Below are positions 56,531-64,000 of a DNA stretch of 64,000 nucleotides, piece by piece (the first letter of the stretch is position 1; each line of letters opens with the position of its first letter). Under the pieces are notes generated by a model. The model did not search any database. It was not told the origin of the DNA and worked only from the letters and a program-made list of their open reading frames with translations. This stretch comes from Sediminibacter sp. Hel_I_10. GTDB lineage: Bacteria > Bacteroidota > Bacteroidia > Flavobacteriales > Flavobacteriaceae. The DNA lies in assembly GCF_000688335.1 (NCBI RefSeq), contig NZ_JHZX01000001.1:3658001-3722000 (forward strand), written 5' to 3'. The position numbers and the translations under genes were made by a program.

Positions 56531-57273
56531 GGTAACGTATTGATTTGTCTAAAATTTAGAGTTTTGATAGCCTCATTGGCTTTTTTATAATCTTCGGGCT
56601 TACCGATGTCAAGCCAATACGCATTGAACGGATAGTCTTGAACGTCTTTGTCTTGATTAAGTAGTTCTTTAATAAAATCTGTAGTATGAAAAAATGTGTT
56701 TTGAGGAATATGTTTGAGACATTCCTTTTTGAAAATGTACATTCCAGCATTGACATTATAGGAGAATGAGGGCTCTTCAATAATTTGGCTGACTTTATGC
56801 TGTTTTGTTTCAACGATGCTATAGGGAACATCAACTTTGAAGGGAACTGTAGCCATTAGGAGGTCACAGTCCTTTTCGATATAGTAAGCATACATTTTTT
56901 TAAAATCTATGGTCGTAAGAATATCAGAATTCATTACCAAAATATGATCGTGATAAAAGCTACTCTCCAAGCTTAAAGCTCCAATTGTGCCTAATGGTCT
57001 TGTTTCCTTTAAATAAGAGATATCGATTTTCTTATGAGATCCATCTCTAAAATAGTGTTCAATTTGGTGTCCAAGATAATTTACAGCGATGTGAAAATGA
57101 TTTACTCCGAAAGACCTTAGATGATCAATATTATGCTCAAGAATTGGTTTATCACCAATTAAGAGCATTGGTTTGGGCGTGTCTTTTGTAAGCGGTAATA
57201 GTCTTGTTCCCTTGCCACCAGCCATTAACACCACCTCTAAGTCTAATGTTTCTTTAATTTTCAAACTCCCCAT
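56527..57273 (-). CDS. Sugar nucleotidyltransferase (NTP_transferase)
   Basis: A 248-residue sugar-1-phosphate nucleotidyltransferase. The signature MAGGKGTRLLPLTKDTPKPM (18-37) binds the nucleotide, and VMNSDILTTIDF gives the metal-binding Asp. The C-terminal WLDIGKPEDY is typical. It belongs to the group found in surface-sugar clusters (PtmE-like, of nonulosonate and mannose type). It precedes the aminotransferase and dehydratase on the same strand and would activate a sugar for the surface glycan. The exact sugar cannot be read from the sequence. Confidence 0.85.
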   Translation of the reverse strand: MGSLKIKETLDLEVVLMAGGKGTRLLPLTKDTPKPMLLIGDKPILEHNIDHLRSFGVNHFHIAVNYLGHQIEHYFRDGSHKKIDISYLKETRPLGTIGALSLESSFYHDHILVMNSDILTTIDFKKMYAYYIEKDCDLLMATVPFKVDVPYSIVETKQHKVSQIIEEPSFSYNVNAGMYIFKKECLKHIPQNTFFHTTDFIKELLNQDKDVQDYPFNAYWLDIGKPEDYKKANEAIKTLNFRQINTLP

Positions 57274-57288
57274 AGTGCTGCTGCTTTC

Positions 57289-58449
57289 TTATTCTGCTGC
57301 TTCATTTTTAACATTAACGACGCTACTTGGTAAATTTACGATACGTTCTTGAAGCCATATGGCATTTTCTAAGTTTCCTTGTTGAGCTGTTGTGTAAATA
57401 TCAAGATGATTCATCAATTGCCATAAAGGTCTGGTTTTTATGTTTTCGCTATTGGTTTCACTTAAAAAAAGATCGCGTTGCTCTATGTTTTCTAGACAAA
57501 TAGCATTAAGCCAGTAATTTGAGTGAGAGTCTTTAGGTTCTTTGATAAAATCTATAGATTTAGATTTAAAAAATTGAGCATAGCGCTGCGCTAATCTTCG
57601 TTTTTGAAGTAATATGTTATTTAGCTCTTCCATTTGAGCACAACCTAGTGCAGCATTTAGTGCTGGCATTCTATAATTGTAGCCGATACTATCATGAACA
57701 TAACCCCAGCTATCTTCTTTTTTGGCGTTGGTAGACAAATGCTTTGCTTTTAATGCTATGGCTTTATCGTTGGTTAAAATAATTCCGCCACCACCTGTAG
57801 TTATGGTTTTATTGCCATTAAAACTAAGAACTCCCAATAAGCCAAATGTGCCTGTATGCTGATCTTTGTAAAAACTCCCAAGTGATTCTGCTGCATCCTC
57901 TATCACTTTCAATTGATAGGATTGACATACATCCAGAATATCATTAATTCTTGAAGGAAAACCGAGCGTATGCATGGGGACCACCGCTTTGATTTGCTTT
58001 CCTGTGGTTTTATTAAAACAGCACCCATTTTTTACTGTGGTTTGGGTTTTTAGAAAGTGTTCTAATTTTTCTGGTGATAGACCTAAGGTTGTTTTTTCGA
58101 CATCAATAAAGATTGGTTGTGCACCAATGTAGCTTATAGCGTTTACGGTTGCAACATAGGTTAGTGGTTGGGTAATAACTTCATCTCCTTTGTTAACACC
58201 GGCTAATATCAAAGCAAGATGTAATGCAGCCGTTCCATTAATTGTAGCAATGGCATAGGTGGCATTTGTATACTTTGCCACCATGTTTTCAAAGCGATTT
58301 ACAAAGGAGCCAACAGAAGATACATGAGAGGATTCTATACATTCATTGACATAGTTTTTTGCATTACCGCTTAAAAATGGCTCATGCAGAGGTATGCTGT
58401 CTTTGCCTTGATATTCTGATTTTATGAATGCTATACTATCTTCAAACAT
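57289..58449 (-). CDS. DegT/DnrJ/EryC1/StrS aminotransferase (LegC-like)
   Basis: A 386-residue PLP-dependent sugar aminotransferase. TINGTAALHLAL binds the cofactor phosphate, VIEDAAESLGSFYKD gives the PLP Asp, and K214 in SFNGNKTITTGGGG is the Schiff-base lysine. The family adds an amino group at C4 of 4-keto-6-deoxy UDP-sugars. The neighbour dehydratase (3 bases upstream) would supply this substrate, so the two likely make UDP-4-amino-4,6-dideoxy-N-acetyl sugar for a surface glycan. Confidence 0.88.
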   Translation of the reverse strand: MFEDSIAFIKSEYQGKDSIPLHEPFLSGNAKNYVNECIESSHVSSVGSFVNRFENMVAKYTNATYAIATINGTAALHLALILAGVNKGDEVITQPLTYVATVNAISYIGAQPIFIDVEKTTLGLSPEKLEHFLKTQTTVKNGCCFNKTTGKQIKAVVPMHTLGFPSRINDILDVCQSYQLKVIEDAAESLGSFYKDQHTGTFGLLGVLSFNGNKTITTGGGGIILTNDKAIALKAKHLSTNAKKEDSWGYVHDSIGYNYRMPALNAALGCAQMEELNNILLQKRRLAQRYAQFFKSKSIDFIKEPKDSHSNYWLNAICLENIEQRDLFLSETNSENIKTRPLWQLMNHLDIYTTAQQGNLENAIWLQERIVNLPSSVVNVKNEAAE

Positions 58450-58452
58450 GCG

Positions 58453-59640
58453 CTACATTTGCTGGTCTAAGTGATTGTCTTTTTCATCGTGTGTAAAGTT
58501 AGGAATCGCCTGCTCGAATATTTTAATAAGTTCCTGCTTTTTTCGCTTATGGGAGGTTTTCCATTTCGAAATCTGTTCAGAAAATGCCTCCAATGTCGCT
58601 TTGTGATTTTGAAATTCTTTTTTAATAATGCCAATATCTTCAAAACGCTTTTGATCTAGAACTTCATTTTCAGTGTAAAATGCCTCAATATCTTTCTCTC
58701 CTGTGGTGATTGTTGCAGGAAATAGACAAGGCCATTTGCCTTCTTTAGGTAGCGTTTTGACCAATTGTCTTGCTTCCTCTTCGGTCTTACATTCAAAGGC
58801 CGCAAATCCAATGGTATTGAGGTATCTTTTTGTGATCGCTGGAAAACCCTTTAGATGTTCTTGACTATTTAGTTTTGGAAAAAATAGATCTCTGTTGTCA
58901 CCGAAAATACAGGATAATAGACAAAGCTCTCCAGATTCTTGAGCTGTAATAAAATAGCGTTTGATATCATTTGGAGCTACTAAAGGTTGTTGCTTTAGGA
59001 TGCGTTTTTCAAACCCATATAGCAATGATCCGTCTGAAAAAGCCACATTGGCAAAGCGTGCTGAAGATACTTGTATCTCATTACTGTAACTTATGAGCAA
59101 CATCTCCATAAGTTTTTTTGAAGCTCCCATGACGTTTACAGGATTTGTAGCTTTATCTGTAGAAACAGAAAAGTATTTTTTTACATTTTTTTGTATGGAT
59201 TGCTGAAGTGTTTTTTCAGTATTGAAAATATTGACTTGCATTAATCGCATTAATGTATACGGATCTTTTTCGCTTCTTACGTGTTTGAGGGCAGACAGAT
59301 TGATCACGTAATCGTATTGGCCATCTTCTGTAATAAACATGTCATATTCTTCAGATGCTATGTCTAAGACAAACGTTTTGAAGTCACCAGAAATATACCC
59401 TAAAGCACTTCTCACATCTCTAACCAGCTCTACGAGGTTATTTTCGCTAATATCGACAACATGTAATTTTTTTGGATTTCGTTTAAAAATTTCTTTGGTC
59501 ACAGCTTGACCTATTGAGCCAGCACCACCTAGCACTAGAAATTTAGATGTGCTAACCGTTTTAGATAGCTCTGCTTTTAATGATTCAATGTCGTTTTGAA
59601 AAAGCTTTTTTTCTCTTCCAATTATTTCCAAAATATCCAT
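58453..59640 (-). CDS. NAD-dependent UDP-sugar 4,6-dehydratase (polysaccharide biosynthesis)
   Basis: A 395-residue short-chain dehydrogenase. The cofactor loop is LVLGGAGSIGQAVTKEI (36-52). NLSALKHVRSEKDP and the active site STDKATNPVNVMGASKK (with M replacing Y in the YxxxK box) are those of UDP-GlcNAc 4,6-dehydratases (CapD/FlaA1/LegB type). A C-terminal extension of about 110 residues (from FAAFECKTEEE) is Lys/Glu-rich. It would make the 4-keto-6-deoxy substrate for the adjacent aminotransferase. Confidence 0.85.
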   Translation of the reverse strand: MDILEIIGREKKLFQNDIESLKAELSKTVSTSKFLVLGGAGSIGQAVTKEIFKRNPKKLHVVDISENNLVELVRDVRSALGYISGDFKTFVLDIASEEYDMFITEDGQYDYVINLSALKHVRSEKDPYTLMRLMQVNIFNTEKTLQQSIQKNVKKYFSVSTDKATNPVNVMGASKKLMEMLLISYSNEIQVSSARFANVAFSDGSLLYGFEKRILKQQPLVAPNDIKRYFITAQESGELCLLSCIFGDNRDLFFPKLNSQEHLKGFPAITKRYLNTIGFAAFECKTEEEARQLVKTLPKEGKWPCLFPATITTGEKDIEAFYTENEVLDQKRFEDIGIIKKEFQNHKATLEAFSEQISKWKTSHKRKKQELIKIFEQAIPNFTHDEKDNHLDQQM

Positions 59641-59703
59641 GGGAACGTTTTTTGTTGTAGAGGTATTGAGACACAGCTCAATTGTTAAGTGGGGAGCTCA
59701 TAT

Positions 59704-60888
59704 CTAATGTCTATCTTTAGATTTCAAAATTTTCTCGTAATATTCAATACTTCTTTTGGTCATCAACTCTTGAGTAAAATTATCCAGTACTTTTTGCCGA
59801 GCTTTTTTTCTTAAACCGTCGTACGCTTCGGGATGGTTGAAAACATCGGATATGTATTTGGAAAAGGTATCTTTGTCTTCGGCTATAAATCCATCTTCTT
59901 TGTGGTTAATAATTTCCTTTGCTACGGGGATGTTGGATACTATGGTGACTTTTTCTAAAGCCATTGCCTCAACAATTGTGAAGCCAAAAGTTTCTCCTTT
60001 TGAAGGCACGGCTATAATCGACGCCTGCGATAGTGCTTCAGGAATGCTGTCAAATGGAACATGACTGTAATATGTTGTTGCAGTTCGTGCTTGGTTGGAT
60101 AACACGTCTTGTTCGAGATGTTTAAAATAAGATTCTCCTCGTCCTATAAGATGAAGCGTTGCATCTGAGTGTTTCCCTATAACTATATTAAAGATTTCAG
60201 CCAAATCATCAACCCCTTTTGCTTTTGAAATAGTCCCGATATAGAATATGGATTTGGGAATGACTTTTACATTTCTATGTAGTTTAAATACATCGGTATT
60301 GATTCCATTAGGAATGACTGTATCCACATTTACTTTATAGTAATCTCTTATGAAATTACTTGAAAAATGAGAATTTGCAACAGTATATGGGGTAATTTCT
60401 AGTGCTCGCTTTTCCATAGCGATTTTTAGAGTATCATTTGGCTTATCTAAATAAAAATGCCAGAACCCTCTAGATCCATGATATCTGGTGACTAAAGGGA
60501 TGCTATTGTCCCAATAGGCTGTAAATCCGTTAAAGGTAAAAGATTGTATGATGTCAATATCTTTAGAAATGGCATAATTCTTTAATTTTTTAGCCAAAAA
60601 CATACGCTCCTGCTTTAACCAATATTTTGTAATTGTTTCATAACCTAATCGAGAGCTTATAGATCTCAACAATTCAGAAATAGGATTGGATTTTGAATAC
60701 TGTTTAAAAAATCTAACATCAATGCCGTTGTCATCTATGAGGTAGTTTTTTTTAGAGAATCCGTATATGTATACATCATGACCTCTAACTTGAAGTTCTT
60801 TCGAAATCGTTTTAAAAAAAGTACCGACTCCACCATTTGGAGGTAATTTTGGATGTGAATATTCATTTGTGAAAAATAGTATTTTCAT
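59704..60888 (-). CDS. Glycosyltransferase family 4
   Basis: A 394-residue GT-B fold retaining glycosyltransferase. The N-terminal PPNGGVGTFFKTISKEL opens the acceptor domain, and the donor site is SKAKGVDDLAEIFN ... VPSKGETFGFTIVEAMALEK (the E-x7-E motif). The sugar is unknown. It is followed by another GT4 gene 8 bases upstream on the same strand, and both belong to the surface-glycan cluster. Confidence 0.88.
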   Translation of the reverse strand: MKILFFTNEYSHPKLPPNGGVGTFFKTISKELQVRGHDVYIYGFSKKNYLIDDNGIDVRFFKQYSKSNPISELLRSISSRLGYETITKYWLKQERMFLAKKLKNYAISKDIDIIQSFTFNGFTAYWDNSIPLVTRYHGSRGFWHFYLDKPNDTLKIAMEKRALEITPYTVANSHFSSNFIRDYYKVNVDTVIPNGINTDVFKLHRNVKVIPKSIFYIGTISKAKGVDDLAEIFNIVIGKHSDATLHLIGRGESYFKHLEQDVLSNQARTATTYYSHVPFDSIPEALSQASIIAVPSKGETFGFTIVEAMALEKVTIVSNIPVAKEIINHKEDGFIAEDKDTFSKYISDVFNHPEAYDGLRKKARQKVLDNFTQELMTKRSIEYYEKILKSKDRH

Positions 60889-60896
60889 AACTAAAA

Positions 60897-62012
60897 CTAA
60901 CGCTTGAAGTTTGTTGTCACCTCTTTAAGGGCATCATAGAATTTTGCTGAAATCACATTTTTTGTAAAATTAGCTTTTAAATATTGGTATCCATTCTCAA
61001 CCAAATCCTTTTGTAGTGCTTCGTTATTGATAAGATACTCCACTTTATCTGCGAAATCCTCTGGATTACCAACTTCTGCCAATAATCCAGTTTTTTTATC
61101 AACAATAACCTCAGGAATTCCTCCCGCATTTGCCGCCACAATCGGAACTTTACAGGCATAACATTCTAACAGAACGCCACCTGTTGGCTCGTTGTTAGAT
61201 GTGAACATAAAGACATCAAATTCAGGTAGTATTTGAGGAATGTCTTTTCTAAAACCAGTAAAAATGATATGATCGTCTAGATTTTTTTTGGCTACATAGG
61301 CTTTGATATCTTCTTCTAAACTACCAATGCCCACTAGTATGTATTTGGCCTTAATCTGTTGCCGATTTACTAAGATTTCGACGGCGTCTACCCAAGTATA
61401 ATGATCTTTGAACCCTGTAAAAGCAGCGATATTACCAATGATTTTAAATTCTTTAGAAATATTAAATTGTTCATTAAGCAAGCCATTAGGTTCTTGCTTC
61501 TCAAATTTTGACAGATCTGTGACACTTCCTATAATACTGAGTTTGCGATGATCTTTCACTGCAAATTTCAGAACATCTACAACGGCCTGTGACACACAAA
61601 GAATTTTTTTGATGCCCTTATAATTGTATTTCCATTTACGAAGCATATTAGTATCAACGCGTCTTATCAATGTACGGCACAAAACCAACGGTGCCGGCAT
61701 TTTAAAAAATTTATGAGCTAATACAGCTAAGGTGTGCGCTTTACTGTTATGTAATAAAACCACATCGATATCTTTATCTCTAACAAATTTTGAAAGTGCT
61801 TTTGCAAATTTGAAATCATATTCAGATTTAAAATCAAAGCCAATCACTTGCATTCCTTTCTCTTTAGCTACATCGTAAATAGGCGTATTTTTTGCACAGA
61901 TAATGTATTGGTCTTCAAAGGTGTTATAGTCTCTGTAGGCCTCATAGAGATAAATGATTTTTTGTTCATGACCTCTCCAGACAGGAGAAGCAGTAAATTG
62001 TAATAGCTTCAT
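60897..62012 (-). CDS. Glycosyltransferase family 4
   Basis: A 371-residue GT4 protein. The start SPVWRGHEQKIIYLYEAYRD is of the type that follows a short acceptor loop. GNIAAFTGFKDHYTWVDAVE and TSNNEPTGGVLLECYACKVP (donor E-x7-E region) are the family marks. Shares the strand and the operon with the other GT4. Divergent from the GT2 gene at 62114 with about 100 bases between them. Confidence 0.88.
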   Translation of the reverse strand: MKLLQFTASPVWRGHEQKIIYLYEAYRDYNTFEDQYIICAKNTPIYDVAKEKGMQVIGFDFKSEYDFKFAKALSKFVRDKDIDVVLLHNSKAHTLAVLAHKFFKMPAPLVLCRTLIRRVDTNMLRKWKYNYKGIKKILCVSQAVVDVLKFAVKDHRKLSIIGSVTDLSKFEKQEPNGLLNEQFNISKEFKIIGNIAAFTGFKDHYTWVDAVEILVNRQQIKAKYILVGIGSLEEDIKAYVAKKNLDDHIIFTGFRKDIPQILPEFDVFMFTSNNEPTGGVLLECYACKVPIVAANAGGIPEVIVDKKTGLLAEVGNPEDFADKVEYLINNEALQKDLVENGYQYLKANFTKNVISAKFYDALKEVTTNFKR

Positions 62013-62076
62013 TATGGTAATTGGCGTTTATCGCATGCAAATTAATCAAAAAACATGGAGTAACATGATCTACATA

Positions 62077-62108
62077 TTTGAGTTCAATTTTTAAAAATTG
62101 TAGTTTTG
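62077..62108 (+). promoter_or_regulatory. Bacteroidetes promoter of the GT2 gene
   Basis: TTTG at 62077-62080, a 20-base spacer and TAGTTTTG at 62101-62108 give a full match to TTTG-N19-21-TAnnTTTG. The predicted start of transcription (about 62112-62114) coincides with ATG 62114, so the mRNA may be nearly leaderless. It decides the start of that gene. Confidence 0.7.
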
Positions 62109-62113
62109 TGCTC

Positions 62114-62923
62114 ATGAATTCTAAAGCACATCTGAAAGCCTCTTTGATTATTTCCACTTATAATTGGAAAGAAGCCCTAGAATTAGTGCTTAAGAGTGTG
62201 CTAAATCAAAAGGTGATGCCTTCCGAAATCATCATTGCAGATGATGGCTCAAGTGCTGAAACAAAACTTCTAATAGATCAATTTAAAACAAGACTTAAAA
62301 TCCCCTTACATCACGTTTGGCAGGAAGATAAAGGTTTTAGAAAATCGATGATTCTCAATAAGGCGATAGCTAAAGCTTGTGGTGAATATATCATTCAAAT
62401 TGACGGTGATTGTATAGTGCATCCATCTTTTATAGAAGATCATTTACGCTATGCAATAAAAGGAACGTATCTCTCAGGAAGTCGTGTTTCCATTAACAAA
62501 GATGCTCTAAAGTCAATTTTTAGTAAGCAAAAGGTAACCTATCATTTTCTGTCTAAAGGCTTGAAAAAAAGAGGACGTGCCTTGCATCTACCTTTTTTAA
62601 GTAGGTTCTATAAGGCTAGTATTGAATTTAATTTGAGAAATAGAGGGTGTAATATGTCATATGCCCGTGAGGATTTTATTTCAGTTAATGGCTATAATGA
62701 AGATTTTGAAGGTTGGGGTAGAGAAGACTCCGAGCTGGGGAGACGTTTTCATAATTACGGATTGATGAATAGACGCTTAAAAAATATTGCTATTGTCTAT
62801 CATATTTATCATTTCGCCAAACCAAAAGATAAATTAGAAGAAAATCATCAAATGGAAATCTTTGCAAGGGATCATAAGACTTCTTGGTGCGATAACGGAA
62901 TTGATAAATATTTAAATGAATAG
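62114..62923 (+). CDS. Glycosyltransferase family 2
   Basis: About 270 residues, GT-A fold. LIISTYNWKEALELVLKSVL and IIIADDGSS give the nucleotide-binding start, IQIDGDCIVHPSF the DxD, and NGYNEDFEGWGREDSELGRR the acceptor-side region of the galactosyltransferase-type N-terminal/C-terminal pair. I start it at ATG 62114 because of the promoter just upstream; a longer frame from 62078 would lie inside that promoter. It overlaps the next gene by eight bases. Confidence 0.85.
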   Translation: MNSKAHLKASLIISTYNWKEALELVLKSVLNQKVMPSEIIIADDGSSAETKLLIDQFKTRLKIPLHHVWQEDKGFRKSMILNKAIAKACGEYIIQIDGDCIVHPSFIEDHLRYAIKGTYLSGSRVSINKDALKSIFSKQKVTYHFLSKGLKKRGRALHLPFLSRFYKASIEFNLRNRGCNMSYAREDFISVNGYNEDFEGWGREDSELGRRFHNYGLMNRRLKNIAIVYHIYHFAKPKDKLEENHQMEIFARDHKTSWCDNGIDKYLNE

Positions 62924-63686
62924 AACCAAACGCCTACACGAATCTTATAGATTACACGAGTCTTTTCTTGATGACATCATTACCAATTTTGATAAAAAAG
63001 GGTCTGATTATGGCAATCAAGATCGAAATTCACTCAAATTATTTCAATTAGAAGGTAAAACGCTTAACGTAAAATCGTTTCGTATTCCCAATGTAGTGAA
63101 TCAAATCGCTTATCGTTTTTTTAGAAAAAGTAAAGCACAGCGGTCTTTTGAGTATGCTATTCGCTTAAAATCTCTAAATATTGGCACTCCAGACCCAGTA
63201 GCCTATTATGAGTATACAACATCGTTATTATTTAAAAACAGCTACTACATTAGTCAGCATTTGGACTATGATCTCACTTACAGGGAGCTTACGAAAGATC
63301 TCAATTATCCTAATCATGAGGAAATTTTAAGAGCCTTTACTCGATTTACCTACAAATTACATGAGAATAACGTAGAGTTTTTAGATCATTCTCCAGGCAA
63401 TACCTTAATAAAAATAACCCCGAACGGTTACGATTTTTATTTAGTGGATCTTAATCGCATGAAATTTCACGCTATGGATCTCGATTTACGAATTAAAAAC
63501 TTTGCAAAATTAACCGTTCATGAGTCTATGGTGGCTGTAATGAGTGATGAGTATGCTAAATGTGCGCATGTCTCTTCGGAAATGGTCTTTACAAAAATGT
63601 GGAAATGTACTCAAGACTTTCAAGAACGCTTTTGGAGACGAAGAAGATTAAAAAATAAGGTTCTATTTTGGCGTCGCAAGCCATAA
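62916..63686 (+). CDS. LPS core kinase-like protein (Kdo/WaaP family)
   Basis: A 256-residue protein kinase-fold enzyme. The catalytic loop LDHSPGNTLIKI (with H/D and N) and metal-binding FYLVDLNRMKF (VDLN) correspond to the HDxxxGNxxxxx...DxxR pattern of lipopolysaccharide kinases. It starts inside the GT2 gene by eight bases, so they are coupled. It likely phosphorylates Kdo or heptose of the LPS core. It converges on the next, minus-strand gene with a 24-base overlap of coding ends. Confidence 0.75.
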   Translation: MNRTKRLHESYRLHESFLDDIITNFDKKGSDYGNQDRNSLKLFQLEGKTLNVKSFRIPNVVNQIAYRFFRKSKAQRSFEYAIRLKSLNIGTPDPVAYYEYTTSLLFKNSYYISQHLDYDLTYRELTKDLNYPNHEEILRAFTRFTYKLHENNVEFLDHSPGNTLIKITPNGYDFYLVDLNRMKFHAMDLDLRIKNFAKLTVHESMVAVMSDEYAKCAHVSSEMVFTKMWKCTQDFQERFWRRRRLKNKVLFWRRKP

Positions 63687-64000
63687 TCGCTCTAAAGTTT
63701 TATAACGATACCAAACTCCATAAGCATTTAGATAGCAGATGCTATAACCTGCTTTACCATCTAAAAATCCCAATCTAAAAATATAATTACTCAAAAACTT
63801 GTAAGTAGGTTTGACGTAGAAATGAAAGGCATTAGGACGTTTCCCTTTTTTGAATAATTCTTCTGCTTTTAATTGTCCGTAATGCTCTGCCTTTTGCTTG
63901 TAGCTCTCTCGATTTGCAAATGAATAATGGAGCATTTTATGCTTAAGTACGCCGTAACTGTCCTTGACATCTAAAATTTCGTGGACTAATCGGTCTTCAA
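63663..64000 (-). CDS. Glycosyltransferase family 2, WaaE/KdtX-like (C-terminal part)
   Basis: The frame is open through the window edge; 112 residues are visible. The visible part contains EDRLVHEILDV, LKHKMLHYSFANRESYKQKA, HFYVKPTYKFLSNYIFRLGF and GYSICYLNAYGVWYRYKTLE, the C-terminal pattern of WaaE-like LPS GT2 proteins (the ExR/K loop, then an HYSF box). The N-terminal domain lies beyond 64000. It belongs to the glycan cluster and is convergent to the LPS kinase-like gene. Confidence 0.75.
   Translation of the reverse strand, partial: EDRLVHEILDVKDSYGVLKHKMLHYSFANRESYKQKAEHYGQLKAEELFKKGKRPNAFHFYVKPTYKFLSNYIFRLGFLDGKAGYSICYLNAYGVWYRYKTLERLWLATPK

Noticed and set aside
62078-62113. N-terminal extension of the GT2 gene
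   Set aside because: The extension overlaps a perfect promoter, and the family motif begins just after ATG 62114.

Overview
The window looks like chromosomal DNA of a marine, gliding-type member of the Flavobacteriaceae (Bacteroidetes). The evidence is six secreted proteins with type IX secretion (T9SS) C-terminal sorting domains (three type A, three gliding-motility/type B), SprB-type repeats, Bacteroidetes promoter elements (TAnnTTTG), TTG starts, AT-rich DNA, and a proteorhodopsin next to a Blh beta-carotene cleavage enzyme. Genus cannot be fixed from the sequence alone.

Region 1 (1-9.4 kb): a lipoprotein, a 42-residue membrane peptide, a HisKA_2 histidine kinase with a LytTR response regulator, a small hypothetical gene, a broken copy of a CxxxCxxCC (YkgJ-type) gene, a large T9SS protein and a second small pseudogene. 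Pyrimidine-rich low-complexity repeats occupy the intergenic space.

Region 2 (9.4-32.3 kb) is the accessory part. An intact YkgJ-type gene is followed by an 11-bp minisatellite and then by array A of a roughly 320-bp repeat unit built of five inverted repeats. A giant SprB-repeat adhesin comes next, then a second copy of the 3' end of the YkgJ-type gene with its minisatellite and array B. A hypothetical gene precedes a type I restriction-modification operon that carries three extra genes (DUF262, AAA ATPase, unknown) between hsdS and hsdR. A 1-Cys peroxiredoxin and array C close the region. All 14 repeat units lie in the same orientation, so the adhesin and the defence operon are each bracketed by kilobase-scale direct repeats. 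The repeat copies show compensatory base changes in several helices, which makes them the most unusual structural feature here.

Region 3 (32.3-45.6 kb): divergent blh and proteorhodopsin, an RlmI-type rRNA methyltransferase, a nitronate monooxygenase-like flavoprotein, a membrane-anchored kinase-like protein, and three type B T9SS surface proteins, two of which are tandem paralogues.

Region 4 (45.6-64 kb): an ABC-2 exporter pair, a HupE/UreJ-like membrane protein with its small partner, and a giant T9SS metallophosphoesterase with a higher-order repeat structure. Core genes follow (heme A synthase, CCA-adding enzyme, threonylcarbamoyl-AMP synthase), leading into a surface-glycan cluster: sugar nucleotidyltransferase, PLP aminotransferase, NAD-dependent dehydratase, two GT4 and two GT2 glycosyltransferases and a LPS-kinase-like protein. 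No rRNA, tRNA, CRISPR array, transposase or integrase was recognised.
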